A DNA stretch of 64,000 nt from JBLIKP01 sp047635375 (GCA_047635375.1 JBLIKP010000001.1:1-64000), one strand, 5' to 3'; counted from the first letter of the stretch, positions 26,887 through 36,663 are shown. Numbers and translations are program-made. Notes: generated by a model from the letters alone, not told the origin.

Positions 26887-27861
26887 ATGACGACAAAAGC
26901 TAAAAAAATTCTTTTTATTACGGTAAAAATAATCATTCTATTAGCTACACTAATGTTTTTACACGTGAAACTTATAAAGACAGGTAAGTGGAATGATTTT
27001 TTAGTTCAGTTTCAGTCCATTGGCGAGGGTAATACTCTGATTTTTTTAATTATAGGCGTTCTTATGTTGCCCTTTAACACAGGGCTTGAAGCCAAAAAAT
27101 GGCAATATTTGACAAAAAAAATTCAAAATATTTCTTTTAAAAGATCTTGGTACGCGGTTTTTTCCGGTGTTACCTTAAATCTTTTCACACCTTTTAATCT
27201 AGGAGACTACGCTGCAAGGACTTTGTATCTCGAAGATAACAATAAGTTAAAAGGCGCGATGTTCACCTTTATATGCGGGATGGGACAATTGGTTGTGACC
27301 TTGGTTTTAGGTTTGCTTTCCCTTCCGTTTTACTTCTTGTATTTCGGGAATTTTGGTTTTACACTTGGATTAGTGCTTTCGGCCATTTCAATATTATTAG
27401 CTCTATCCATTTCCTGGGGATTTTTTAACATTCCTGTGATTTTCCATTGGTTTAGAAAGTTTATAAAGGACAAGAAAATAAGGGTTTACATTAGGTTAAT
27501 AGAAAATTTATCAAAATTTGATTTGAGTAAAACCCTTAGATTAAGTTTTTTTAAATTTTTGGTGTACTCAAGTCAATATTATTTTTTTCTACGATTTTTT
27601 GGGATTGACGGTTCAATAATTTTGGTTTACCCATTGTTGTGTCTTGTTTTTTTTACCCAGAGTTTAATACCAACGTTTGCGCTTGTATCTTTCGGTATTA
27701 GAGGTGCAGCGGCAATCTTTTTTCTTGGTTTGATTTCTCAAAATCATGCCGGGATTCTTGCTGCATCTTTATCCCTGTGGTTGGTTAATTTCATCCTTTC
27801 AGGCTTAATAGGCTTACTTATTATTTTCAGTTTTAATTTTGTACGTGGAGTTAACCGTTAA
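26887..27861 (+). CDS. Integral membrane protein, lysylphosphatidylglycerol synthase TM / UPF0104-like
   Basis: The ATG at 26887 is preferred; an in-frame TTG at 26866 would add seven residues without benefit. The 324-residue product has about eight hydrophobic spans and the Asn/Asp segments typical of the MprF flippase-domain family (FNLGDYAARTLYLE near residue 110). It lacks the aminoacyl-transferase domain, so it is the membrane part only. Such stand-alone proteins are thought to move lipids or lipid-linked precursors across the inner membrane. The next gene, a membrane glycosyltransferase, overlaps its end by 23 bases, which supports a shared role in envelope glycan or lipid modification. 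Confidence 0.75.
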   Translation: MTTKAKKILFITVKIIILLATLMFLHVKLIKTGKWNDFLVQFQSIGEGNTLIFLIIGVLMLPFNTGLEAKKWQYLTKKIQNISFKRSWYAVFSGVTLNLFTPFNLGDYAARTLYLEDNNKLKGAMFTFICGMGQLVVTLVLGLLSLPFYFLYFGNFGFTLGLVLSAISILLALSISWGFFNIPVIFHWFRKFIKDKKIRVYIRLIENLSKFDLSKTLRLSFFKFLVYSSQYYFFLRFFGIDGSIILVYPLLCLVFFTQSLIPTFALVSFGIRGAAAIFFLGLISQNHAGILAASLSLWLVNFILSGLIGLLIIFSFNFVRGVNR

Positions 27862-28954
27862 ATTATTCTGGTTTTTATTAGTACTTTATTCACTAATAAT
27901 AACCTACTTTCTCTTAGGCTGGTTTAGGTTGAAAAAGCCAAATCAGGCTTTTGATTTCCCTAAAATCTCTGTTTTAATTCCTGCAAGGAATGAAGAGCTA
28001 AGACTTGGTCCTTGTTTGGATTCGTTGATGCTTCAAACTTATCCTAAAGATAAGTTGGAGATAATTGTAATCGACGATCACTCCGAAGACGGGACTTCCC
28101 AACTCGCAAGGAGCTATGGGGTTAAAGTCATTGAAATGAAAGACATCAATACAAATAGTTATAAAAAATTGGCCATTGAAAAAGGGGTTGCTCAAGCCAC
28201 CGGCGAATATATTTTAACTACTGATGCGGATTGTTATGTCCCTGAAAATTGGGCAAAGAAAATGGTTTCCTACTTTTTAACTGAGAATGCCAAGTTCATA
28301 GCAGGGCCTGTTGCTTATCATAACGACAATTCTATTTTTGAAAAACTACAACATTTGGAGTTTTTGGCCCTTATAGGAGTTGGAGCAGGCGGGATAGGTC
28401 AAAATTTCCCCATGTTTTGTAATGGTGCGAATTTAGGTTTTCATAGAGATTCGTTTTTAGGATTAGATGGGTTTAAAGGAATAGACGATATCGCATCAGG
28501 TGATGACGAATTATTACTGCATAGGTTTAGCAGATCATTTCCAAATCAAATTAGTTTTGTGAAATCTTCCGAAGCAATTGTATTAACAGAGGCGGTTTCC
28601 TCCATGTCTAAATTTATTAATCAAAGAAGGAGGTGGGCATCAAAAAGCACTAGACACAAAAATAATTATATAACCCTTATCGCAATAATTACCTTTTTGC
28701 TAAATTTATTAATTGCCCTATTTGGATTATTTTCAGTTTTTTCAATTAAATGGATCTTTCCATTTGTTATTGGATTATTATCAAAGACCATGGTTGAATT
28801 GCCGTTAATTTATTTCTTAACCAAATTCTCCAATAGGAGGGCGTTATTGTGGTGGCTTCCATTTGAGCAATTTTTCTATGTTTTCTATATTGTTTTAATT
28901 GCCCCAGCAGGACTTTTCGGAAAGTACAACTGGAAAGGAAGGAAGGTAAAATAG
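27839..28954 (+). CDS. Membrane-bound family 2 glycosyltransferase
   Basis: The 371-residue protein has one N-terminal span, a GT-A catalytic domain (about residues 40-270) and three or four C-terminal spans. Visible motifs are SVLIPARNEELRLG, VIDDHSEDGT, the DxD metal site in TTDADCYVP, and QRRRWASK, the Q/RxxRW signature of processive enzymes. It probably adds sugars to a lipid carrier on the cytoplasmic face. No ATG is available near the start; the gene begins at TTG 27839 or GTG 27845, both inside the previous gene's end. Only 3 bases separate it from the following permease. Confidence 0.88.
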   Translation: MYVELTVKLFWFLLVLYSLIITYFLLGWFRLKKPNQAFDFPKISVLIPARNEELRLGPCLDSLMLQTYPKDKLEIIVIDDHSEDGTSQLARSYGVKVIEMKDINTNSYKKLAIEKGVAQATGEYILTTDADCYVPENWAKKMVSYFLTENAKFIAGPVAYHNDNSIFEKLQHLEFLALIGVGAGGIGQNFPMFCNGANLGFHRDSFLGLDGFKGIDDIASGDDELLLHRFSRSFPNQISFVKSSEAIVLTEAVSSMSKFINQRRRWASKSTRHKNNYITLIAIITFLLNLLIALFGLFSVFSIKWIFPFVIGLLSKTMVELPLIYFLTKFSNRRALLWWLPFEQFFYVFYIVLIAPAGLFGKYNWKGRKVK

Positions 28955-28957
28955 ATA

Positions 28958-30049
28958 ATGCGCAAGTTGGAATCAAATTGGACAAGATTTAATCGAAATT
29001 CTTTATCGGGCATAGGTCTAATTGTATGCTCAATAATTCTTTTTGTGGCGGTTTTAGGCTACTATATTATGCCTGATTCAGCGCCAAATGCAAACACCAT
29101 GAATTTGGCGTTAGGGTCAAAGGATCCAGGTTTTTCTGTTAAGGGTATTGAGATTATTTCGTCAACTGAAGCGGTAAATTTCGGAAGTAAATTGATCAAC
29201 GGTGAAACTCCGTCGTTTGAGTTTATTCCCATTGATTCATTTTATTTTTCTGATACGGAAATTAGTGTTTTTTCATATGATGGGGAGGCTGGGATAAACG
29301 GAATTAAGCAGGATTATAAATTTGCAGAAATAAAGGATTATGTCGTAACCAATACCTCCTCAATTGTCGTAAAGGAAAAACAATTTTATTTAGGGACAGA
29401 TAGGTTTGGTCGAGATTTGCTAAGCAGATTAATTCTGGGTGCCAGAATTTCTTTTGCCGTGGGGTTTATGGCTGTATTTATTTCAGTTTTTATAGGGGTG
29501 TCCGTAGGATTAATTGCAGGTTACTTTGGTGGATGGGTAGATAATTTAGTGAGCTGGTTGATAAACGTGATTTGGTCTCTGCCTGCATTATTGTTAGTGA
29601 TAGCCCTGTCCTTTGCCCTTGGGAAAGGTTTTATGCAGGTTTTTATAGCGATTGGGCTAAGTATGTGGGTGGAAGTCGCAAGAATCGTTAGAGGTCAAGT
29701 ATTGGGGGTTAGAAATCTTGAATTCGTAGAGGCTGGAAAAGCCTTGGGTTTTGGTGATTTTAGGATTGTTGTCAAACACATTCTTCCAAATATTTTAGGG
29801 CCACTTCTTGTAATAGCTACTTCAAACTTTGCCTCTGCAATTTTACTCGAAGCGGGAATGAGTTTTCTTGGATATGGAGCACAACCACCAACCCCAAGTT
29901 GGGGGAATATGATAAAAGAAAACTACGCATACATTACGGTAGGGGCATGGCATTTGGCGTTATTTCCTGGGTTGGCAATTATGGCGCTTGTGTTTTCTTT
30001 TAACATGATCGCGGTAGGGTTACGTGATGTGTTTGGATTAAGGGATTAA
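28958..30049 (+). CDS. ABC transporter permease, DppC/OppC family, with periplasmic insert
   Basis: The 363-residue protein is a peptide/nickel-type ABC permease of the C class. After a first span (about residues 18-38), a non-membrane insert of about 100 residues precedes the core (LGTDRFGRDLLSRLILGAR). The cytoplasmic coupling loop EAGKALGFGDFRIVVKH is the EAA motif. Such permeases need an OppB-type partner, an ATPase and usually a binding protein; none is in the window, so this is an isolated subunit whose partners lie elsewhere. It follows the glycosyltransferase by 3 bases. Confidence 0.88.
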   Translation: MRKLESNWTRFNRNSLSGIGLIVCSIILFVAVLGYYIMPDSAPNANTMNLALGSKDPGFSVKGIEIISSTEAVNFGSKLINGETPSFEFIPIDSFYFSDTEISVFSYDGEAGINGIKQDYKFAEIKDYVVTNTSSIVVKEKQFYLGTDRFGRDLLSRLILGARISFAVGFMAVFISVFIGVSVGLIAGYFGGWVDNLVSWLINVIWSLPALLLVIALSFALGKGFMQVFIAIGLSMWVEVARIVRGQVLGVRNLEFVEAGKALGFGDFRIVVKHILPNILGPLLVIATSNFASAILLEAGMSFLGYGAQPPTPSWGNMIKENYAYITVGAWHLALFPGLAIMALVFSFNMIAVGLRDVFGLRD

Positions 30050-30142
30050 TAATATAAAAATTGACCCTATTTTAATTAATTTTTAAAGTAGGATACTTTA
30101 GGTAAATTAGCATTAGCCATTAAGCTTGGCGAAACCACTAAT

Positions 30143-31387
30143 ATGAACGATTCAGTCATAAAAATTAAGTCATTGTCTTATGACGATATGCAGCGTATAT
30201 TAATAACGCGGCAAATCGAATTGAATTCCCTTTTGGAAATTACACAGGCAATTAACAACAATTTGTCTGCGGAAGCCCTTTTCAAAATGTATCAATTTGT
30301 TCTTAGGTTTCACCTGCATGTCAATAAGTTGGCATTATTTATCGCCAACGAAAAGGACTGGGAGTGTGTAATCCACTTTGGAGTGGAGGAAAATGTATCT
30401 CAGCTTAAGGTCGATGAAAATTTAATTCGGTACCAAGAAATAAACGATTTGGAGGATCATCCAAATGAGATTTTAAACGATTTTGACATTGTGATTCCCG
30501 TTTACCATAAGGCAAGACCTCTTGCTTTTGCATTAATTGGAGGTTTTTCCGAGGCTGATACCGATTCAAGAAACGGGCTTAAATTTATTAGGACTATTAC
30601 CAATTTAATCCTTGTTGCTAACGAGAATAAAAAGCTGTTTAAGGAGCAAATAAAGCAGGAAAAGTTAAGTAAAGAGCTAGAATTGGCAGCCAAAGTTCAA
30701 ACCATGCTTATCCCTGATGAACTGCCCTCAAACGAAAAAATTCAATTATCAGCATTATACTTACCCCACCAAAATATTGGCGGAGATTATTATGATTTTA
30801 TCCGTTTAAATGAGTCTGAATTCATCTTTTGTATTGCAGATGTAAGCGGTAAAGGGGTTGGAGCAGCCCTAATAATGTCAAATTTGCAGGCCTATATGAG
30901 AGCTTTGGTGCAACAAGATTTTTCTTTAGAAAAGTTAGTGTCTAGCTTAAATGCAAACGTCTTAAAAAACACCAAAGGGGAACGTTTTATAACCCTTTTC
31001 TTAGGGCGATACAATTGTGAAACGAGAAAGCTTGATTATATTAATGCAGGGCATAATCCTCCGCAACTGTTTCAAAAAAATAAAATAGTCGAATTAACGG
31101 TTGGGTGTACAATTTTAGGGATGTTTGATGAACTCCCCAAGGTTGAAACCGGATCGGTTAAATTGGATAAAAAGGCGCTTTTGGTGGCTTATACAGATGG
31201 GTTAATTGAAATGGATGAGTTTGAGGGGGATTCTTTTGATGATGAGGACTTGTCAAGTTTCATTAAAGAAAATCATGCATTAGATTTAGATGATTTTAAC
31301 AGCAGGCTACTGGCTAATTTAGACCCGTATAAGCAGCGAAACTTGTTAATTGACGATATTACCTTGCTCAGCTTCCGGGCCCTCTAA
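30143..31387 (+). CDS. GAF-domain SpoIIE-type PP2C serine phosphatase
   Basis: The 414-residue cytoplasmic protein has an N-terminal GAF-like sensor region (about residues 20-170), a coiled-coil linker (about 172-195) and a SpoIIE/RsbU-type PP2C domain (about 205-412). The catalytic Asp residues lie in QNIGGDYYDFI and CIADVSGKGVGAA, with YTDGLIEMDE near the end. Such enzymes dephosphorylate anti-anti-sigma factors in partner-switching systems. No kinase or STAS-domain partner is adjacent. It has no membrane span. Its last 42 bases overlap the converging O-antigen ligase gene. Confidence 0.9.
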   Translation: MNDSVIKIKSLSYDDMQRILITRQIELNSLLEITQAINNNLSAEALFKMYQFVLRFHLHVNKLALFIANEKDWECVIHFGVEENVSQLKVDENLIRYQEINDLEDHPNEILNDFDIVIPVYHKARPLAFALIGGFSEADTDSRNGLKFIRTITNLILVANENKKLFKEQIKQEKLSKELELAAKVQTMLIPDELPSNEKIQLSALYLPHQNIGGDYYDFIRLNESEFIFCIADVSGKGVGAALIMSNLQAYMRALVQQDFSLEKLVSSLNANVLKNTKGERFITLFLGRYNCETRKLDYINAGHNPPQLFQKNKIVELTVGCTILGMFDELPKVETGSVKLDKKALLVAYTDGLIEMDEFEGDSFDDEDLSSFIKENHALDLDDFNSRLLANLDPYKQRNLLIDDITLLSFRAL

Positions 31388-32815
31388 AACAGGCTTGTTA
31401 TGGTAAATCTCTAAAGTTACAATCATGGCAATCATTGCCCAAATAGGAACCCCAGCCTTATCAATGTCTAAAAAATTATTCATTAGGCCATGAACAAAAT
31501 AGGTAGTTAAGGCAAGCGTTGCACATGCGGCAAGAATTCTGACCTCCTGAGTTCTTCCATTATAGTAAAGTTCCATCCCACGATGCATCGTTAAAAACAC
31601 AATACAAAGCCACGTGATTAATCCGGGAATGCCACTTTCAGAAAGCGGCCCAAGATATTCGCTATGGGCATTGCCTTTATCACCTGTGGTGGTGCTAATA
31701 ATGGTCATTTCACTAAACCTTTGGTATGGTCCATATTGAAATGAGTAAGTACCCGGTCCGAATCCAACAATCGGTTTCTCCTTGAACATTCTAATTGCAG
31801 CGCTCCACCTATTTAATCGTTCTGTATTTGAGTCGTCCGTTGAAATGTTGTAGATAGAGTGAATCTGTTTAACATATTCCTTGTCAGAGTCCCGTGTAGC
31901 ATCTTCTAAAGCAATTACAATCTGTTTTTGGAAAATTACCAAACATGAAATCACTCCTATCAACAGAAGCATTAACGTTCTTAGTTTAAACCTGAATTGC
32001 ATGAAGAAAAATAAAGCTCCTGCAATTAAAATTGAAATCCAAGCCGCTCTGGTAAAGGAAAGCACTACAGCAATGAGAAAAATCCCGGTAAAGGTGGTGG
32101 CAAGGAATTTAATCATGGGATTCCCCTTGTTTAGGGATTTTGAGAGCATAATGCCACCCATTAAAAATATTCCAACTGCTATTACCGCAGCATAACCTGT
32201 ATGATCACCATAAAAAGGTGTGGGTGCCCAATGGGCTACCTTTTTAGAAAATCCATTTTCTAAATGAACCCAAAAAGTGTATCCAATTATCCCTAAAAGT
32301 CCGACAGAATAAAGCCAGATAAACCTGTAAATATTCTTCTTCTGTTTAAACAATTGCGTCCCCAAAAAATACCAGCAAACTATGAACCACAATCTTCCTA
32401 GGAAGAATTTCAGTGAAATTATGGGCATAGTTGAAGTAATCGTGGTGAACAGTATCCACAATAAGTTGGCTATAATTAAAAATGTAAGAGAATGACGTAA
32501 AACATTTTTATCGAAGGTGCGCTCTTTAAAAAGTTTAAAGAAAAACAGCATCATAATTCCGAATAGGAGGGGTTCCGTAGGGAAATTAAATCCAATTCCA
32601 CCAGGAAGCGTAACAGGCAGTGAAATGGGTGTTAAAAGCGCGATTAAGAAGAGGACCTTGTCAAAAGAAAGTGCAATGAATAAGCCCGTTGCGATAATCA
32701 CGGGTAGCAGAAGTATCCAATACCATTCCATGGCAATGCAAAAACTTGTTGCAGCAATATACCCGATGGATATTGCGTAAAACAGTTTTTCTTTTTTTGT
32801 TAAGGAAAATCGCAT
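31346..32815 (-). CDS. O-antigen ligase / polymerase (Wzy/WaaL-like) membrane protein
   Basis: The 489-residue protein is almost all hydrophobic spans (about 11-12), with a large loop (about residues 295-400) that carries NRWSAAIRMFKEKPIVGFGPGTYS and HSEYLGPLSESGIPGL, the family signature of O-antigen ligases/polymerases (Wzy_C). It would join or polymerise glycan units on the periplasmic side of the inner membrane. Ligase and polymerase cannot be told apart by sequence. It starts 3 bases after the Wzz-like gene, which favours a polymerase working with that chain-length protein. Confidence 0.87.
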   Translation of the reverse strand: MRFSLTKKEKLFYAISIGYIAATSFCIAMEWYWILLLPVIIATGLFIALSFDKVLFLIALLTPISLPVTLPGGIGFNFPTEPLLFGIMMLFFFKLFKERTFDKNVLRHSLTFLIIANLLWILFTTITSTMPIISLKFFLGRLWFIVCWYFLGTQLFKQKKNIYRFIWLYSVGLLGIIGYTFWVHLENGFSKKVAHWAPTPFYGDHTGYAAVIAVGIFLMGGIMLSKSLNKGNPMIKFLATTFTGIFLIAVVLSFTRAAWISILIAGALFFFMQFRFKLRTLMLLLIGVISCLVIFQKQIVIALEDATRDSDKEYVKQIHSIYNISTDDSNTERLNRWSAAIRMFKEKPIVGFGPGTYSFQYGPYQRFSEMTIISTTTGDKGNAHSEYLGPLSESGIPGLITWLCIVFLTMHRGMELYYNGRTQEVRILAACATLALTTYFVHGLMNNFLDIDKAGVPIWAMIAMIVTLEIYHNKPVLEGPEAEQGNIVN

Positions 32816-32818
32816 TTC

Positions 32819-33937
32819 CTATTTAAGGTTTTTGAAGTATTCCCTTAAATAATCAGAAATAAATAGAAGTATTAGAGAAAGGAAAAATACGGAGAATGTG
32901 GTGCCAAAAACGATTACCGATCGAACAGGAGTTGCTTTAATTTCAGAAACCTCTGCCTTATTAATGATAAATTTCTGCGGAAGCGTTTTTTCGTAATCAA
33001 TAGTAGCCTTGTCCAATTTCAGCTTTAATTCGCTTAAATTTTGTTGCTCTAAATCCATTTGGTTTGAGAAGTAAATATACTTTCCACCGTATTTTGCTAG
33101 TAGGTTAAGTTTATTTTCCAGCTCTTTCTTTTTTGCAAGGGCGCCATTTAATCTAGCGGTTGTTCCAAGAATTAATGAATCCGGGACGTTTCCTTTATAC
33201 TCTTTATAAGTTTTTAACTTGGCTTGCTCATCTTGGGTGTTGGCTAATGCTTTAATAAATTGATCGTTAATAATCGCCGATTGTGACTCATAGTCGTAAA
33301 TCCCAATATTCCTTAGGGCATTTAAAGAATCATTTAATTGATTAATGTTGCCAACCCTAGCTGTGTATTCGGCTTTAACAATATTAAAAGCTTCTAATGC
33401 TCTAATTTTTTGAATTCTATTTTTTGTAGTATCCAGCATCTCCCCGATAAAATTAGCGATGTCAGCTGCAACTTGGGGATCGGAGTCAAGCACTTTAACT
33501 TGAATCGCGTTATATTCTGTACGCTTATAGGTAATGTTTTTGTTGAATGTTTCGGATACGTTTGTTTTAAATTCTTTTTTGGTGGTATCGATGTCGTAAT
33601 GTGCTACCAGATTAAAGTCTGATATTACACGATTTTTAATTTCTCCAGAACCTAAAATCTGCAGAATTTGATCAACCTGCTCCTTTTCGCCAAATGCTAA
33701 AACATCTTTTTTATTGCCGCCCTCGTCAAGAAGTGCGCCTGAAACTGATGTGGTTGCCGTAGGATAAAAAATAAGGGTTGATTTAAATTTAGGCGTAATA
33801 AAAGCTGGACCCGAGAATATTATTGAGGATATCCCAGCTAATAGAGTAACCACAATTAATTGTATTTTGTATTTCCAGACAAAGTCAAGAAGGGTGACTA
33901 TATTAAAGGAATAATTGTTGTTTTTATTGCTTTCCAT
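32819..33937 (-). CDS. Wzz-type polysaccharide co-polymerase / chain-length determinant
   Basis: The 372-residue protein has the Wzz layout: an N-terminal span (about residues 28-48), a long periplasmic part with two helical, coiled-coil-like stretches (about 180-330) and a C-terminal span (about 345-365). It has no cytoplasmic tyrosine-kinase domain, so it resembles class 1 co-polymerases. It would set the length of a surface polysaccharide. A lone TAATTTTG box lies about 30 bases upstream but has no -33 partner. Tight spacing with the ligase/polymerase gene (3 bases) indicates co-transcription. Confidence 0.87.
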   Translation of the reverse strand: MESNKNNNYSFNIVTLLDFVWKYKIQLIVVTLLAGISSIIFSGPAFITPKFKSTLIFYPTATTSVSGALLDEGGNKKDVLAFGEKEQVDQILQILGSGEIKNRVISDFNLVAHYDIDTTKKEFKTNVSETFNKNITYKRTEYNAIQVKVLDSDPQVAADIANFIGEMLDTTKNRIQKIRALEAFNIVKAEYTARVGNINQLNDSLNALRNIGIYDYESQSAIINDQFIKALANTQDEQAKLKTYKEYKGNVPDSLILGTTARLNGALAKKKELENKLNLLAKYGGKYIYFSNQMDLEQQNLSELKLKLDKATIDYEKTLPQKFIINKAEVSEIKATPVRSVIVFGTTFSVFFLSLILLFISDYLREYFKNLK

Positions 33938-33976
33938 TCAATTAGGTTTTGACATTGTAATCATGCAAAATTAATA

Positions 33977-35434
33977 TTAAAATCGTTTTTGACCACCCAT
34001 CGACCGTAAAAAAGATATTCCTTTTCCCAAGGGGATGATTTTTAATCCGAAAACAAGTGCAAGTCCAAGGGTTATTTGAAGCAATAATTCCTGAATATGA
34101 TTGAAATGCCCCGCCGTTTTAATCATCCACATGCCAATTGGAGTAAGGGTAAGAAAGCCAATGAAAGCTAAAACCTTTAAAATTTTAGGGGTGAAGTTAA
34201 ATTCTTTTTTACAAATAATTAATTGAGCCATGGCTGTAAATCCTTGGGTAAATATTGTTGCCCAAACGGCACCTTCGGCCTTGTATTCTGGTATCAGGAT
34301 AAAATTTAAAATCACATTAATAAATACTCCGATAATGGCAACCCTATTTAATTTTTTTAAGCTCCCATTTGCCGTTAATAATGTTCCGAAAACATAATTG
34401 GTGGAGGTGAATACAAAAACCATCATTAATAGCCCAAATAGGTTATTGGCGTATTCAGTTGTTCCAGGGTAAAGTAGTGTGAATATTTGTTCTCTTTGGA
34501 AAAAACATAACGAAGCTAAAACTACAGAACCTCCAAAGAGGAGGGAAAAGCTTATACCTGCCAAGGGGGCGGGAGACTTTTTCTTTTTGAGCATAGTTGC
34601 AAACATTGGCAATAAAAGGGTTGCAAAAAGGTAGGCTATCATTGAAGATGCATCAAGGAGACGGTAGCCCATGGCGTAGTAACCAGATTCGATTGCACCA
34701 TCGGGGAGCATTCTTTCTAGCATTACTGTATCTAGGCGAGTGTAAATCATCATGAGCACAATTAGCAATGCAAAAGGATAGGCGCTTTTTAATATGCTTT
34801 TCATCCGCGTAAGCGATGGTTTGAAAGAAATTGTCCCAGAATAAAAAATCACTACTGCAAAGGCTATTGTTGCCGTAAGTGATAAACTCACAGTCTGTAG
34901 TAGTACAAAAGTTTTAATGGTCAAATCTACCTCAAGCCCACCGTATAAAACTGGCGCTAAAATTATTATCATTAATAATTTGTCTAGGCTGCTTAGGAGG
35001 CTGTCGGTTTTGAATTTTTGAAGCCCTGAAATGTTACTTCGAAAGAATAGGATGAAACTATTTATTGCTTGATTCAAGGCCAGCCAAAGTAATAGTTGGA
35101 AGCTTAATCCAGAATACCCCATGATTAATCCTGCAATTATTACGATTATTGCGAAAAGTCCGCTTAGGATTATTTTTAATGCTAAAACATCTGGCAAATA
35201 TTTTTTAAGTAAAAAATGATGTTGAGCAATATTACGGTTGTTGTAATTTGTTAATCCTACATCAGCGAAAATGGAAAAAATAAAAGTAAGATTGAAAAGT
35301 GCATAATATAGGCCGTAGGATTCTGGTCCTACAAGATTCTGAACACCCCTGTCAATTCCCAACAACCAAACCGGCTTGATGATAATATTTATCATCAATA
35401 AAAGCAAAAGGTTTATTAGGAAGGTTTTTTTCAT
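33977..35434 (-). CDS. Wzx-type lipid-linked oligosaccharide flippase
   Basis: The 485-residue protein has about 12-14 hydrophobic spans in the pattern of polysaccharide-biosynthesis flippases (MOP superfamily), with TRLDTVMLERMLPDGAIESG in the family-typical position near residue 245 and VFTSTNYVFGTLLTANG near 355. It would flip a lipid-linked glycan unit for the polymerase. It lies 39 bases before the Wzz-like gene, so flippase, co-polymerase and ligase/polymerase form a compact export set. Confidence 0.9.
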   Translation of the reverse strand: MKKTFLINLLLLLMINIIIKPVWLLGIDRGVQNLVGPESYGLYYALFNLTFIFSIFADVGLTNYNNRNIAQHHFLLKKYLPDVLALKIILSGLFAIIVIIAGLIMGYSGLSFQLLLWLALNQAINSFILFFRSNISGLQKFKTDSLLSSLDKLLMIIILAPVLYGGLEVDLTIKTFVLLQTVSLSLTATIAFAVVIFYSGTISFKPSLTRMKSILKSAYPFALLIVLMMIYTRLDTVMLERMLPDGAIESGYYAMGYRLLDASSMIAYLFATLLLPMFATMLKKKKSPAPLAGISFSLLFGGSVVLASLCFFQREQIFTLLYPGTTEYANNLFGLLMMVFVFTSTNYVFGTLLTANGSLKKLNRVAIIGVFINVILNFILIPEYKAEGAVWATIFTQGFTAMAQLIICKKEFNFTPKILKVLAFIGFLTLTPIGMWMIKTAGHFNHIQELLLQITLGLALVFGLKIIPLGKGISFLRSMGGQKRF

Positions 35435-35535
35435 TTTTTAGATTTCCGGATGATTTACAAATTTCACAAACTATTTCTTTTTAACGGGTCAATAATCAAT
35501 AAATTTGACCATATTCATAAATTAACGAATCAAAA

Positions 35536-36663
35536 TTGGTAATTGCAGTAAATACAAGGCTTCTTTTAAAAAATAAGCTTCAAGGGATAGGTTGGTTTTC
35601 TTACGAAAGTTTGAAAAGGATAACCCAAGATCATCCTGAACATACTTTTCATTTCTTTTTTGATAGGCCTTTCGATCAAGAGTTTGTGTTTGGGGAGAAT
35701 GTGATTCCACATGTCCTTTTCCCTCAGGCTAGGCACCCGTTTTTATATTTTTTGTTTTTCGAATTTGCGGTTACCCAGGCATTAAAAACCATAAAAGCCG
35801 ACCTCTTCTTAAGCCCTGATGGGTACCTTAGTCTACGAACAGACGTACCATCGATTCAGGTGATTCATGACTTGAATTTTGAGCATAACCCTGAATTCGT
35901 TCCGTTTTTTGAGCGTAAGTTTTACCGTTATTTTTTTCCGCGTTATGCGCGTAAGGCTGCTCGGATTGCAACGGTATCATCCTTTTCAAAACAGGACATT
36001 ATTGATGTGTATGGCATCGCAGAAAATAAAATTGATGTGGTCTATAATGGGGCAGGAAAGCAATTTCAGCCATTATCTGATATTGAACAAGTTGAAATTA
36101 GAAATGAAATTTCTGGCGGAGTTCCATACTTCCTTTATGTAGGGGCGTTTCACCATCGGAAAAATATGCATGGAATGGTTAATGCGTTTTCAAAATTTAA
36201 ACGCTTAACCCAGTCTAAGGTGAAGTTTGTTTTTGTTGGGGAGAAACTTTTTGGGGATCCTGCTTTCGCGAAAGCTTATGAAACCTGTGAGTTTAAAAAC
36301 GATTTTATTTTCACGGGAAGGTTAGCTTCTGAAAAACTACCCAAAGTAATAGCATCTGCTCAAACCATGGTTTACGTGCCCTTTTTTGAAGGATTTGGAA
36401 TTCCTCCCTTGGAGGCAATGCAAAGCGGAACACCCGTGATATGTTCAAACGTAAGCTCGTTACCTGAAGTGGTAGGAAATGCTGCGCTTACCGTTAACCC
36501 AAAAGATTGTGATGAAATAGTTTCGGCTTTAAGCCGAATGGATAGCGATCCCGAATTAAGGGAAAATTTTAAGAGATTAGGATTGGAACAAGCGAAGAAA
36601 TTTTCTTGGGAAAAAACCGCAAGGGCGTTATACAATTCAATAGAAAAAGTTTTAAATGGCTGA
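35536..36663 (+). CDS. Family 1 (GT-B) glycosyltransferase
   Basis: The 375-residue protein has a GT-B fold: an N-terminal domain starting VIAVNTRLLLKNKLQGIGWF and a C-terminal nucleotide-sugar domain with PYFLYVGAFHHRKNM and the Ex7E motif in FFEGFGIPPLEAMQSG (near residue 280). It transfers a sugar from an NDP-sugar, probably in the surface glycan made by the adjacent set. No ATG fits; the start is TTG at 35536. It is divergent from the flippase (101-base gap) and overlaps rnhB by 8 bases. Confidence 0.92.
   Translation: MVIAVNTRLLLKNKLQGIGWFSYESLKRITQDHPEHTFHFFFDRPFDQEFVFGENVIPHVLFPQARHPFLYFLFFEFAVTQALKTIKADLFLSPDGYLSLRTDVPSIQVIHDLNFEHNPEFVPFFERKFYRYFFPRYARKAARIATVSSFSKQDIIDVYGIAENKIDVVYNGAGKQFQPLSDIEQVEIRNEISGGVPYFLYVGAFHHRKNMHGMVNAFSKFKRLTQSKVKFVFVGEKLFGDPAFAKAYETCEFKNDFIFTGRLASEKLPKVIASAQTMVYVPFFEGFGIPPLEAMQSGTPVICSNVSSLPEVVGNAALTVNPKDCDEIVSALSRMDSDPELRENFKRLGLEQAKKFSWEKTARALYNSIEKVLNG

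Noticed and set aside
31881..32195. Open frame of 104 codons on the plus strand
   Set aside because: Antisense within the O-antigen ligase/polymerase gene; Lys/Ile-rich nonsense composition.
33966..33973. Exact TAATTTTG box upstream of the Wzz-like gene (minus strand)
   Set aside because: No TTTG at the proper distance and it lies at the 3' end of the flippase gene; likely chance.
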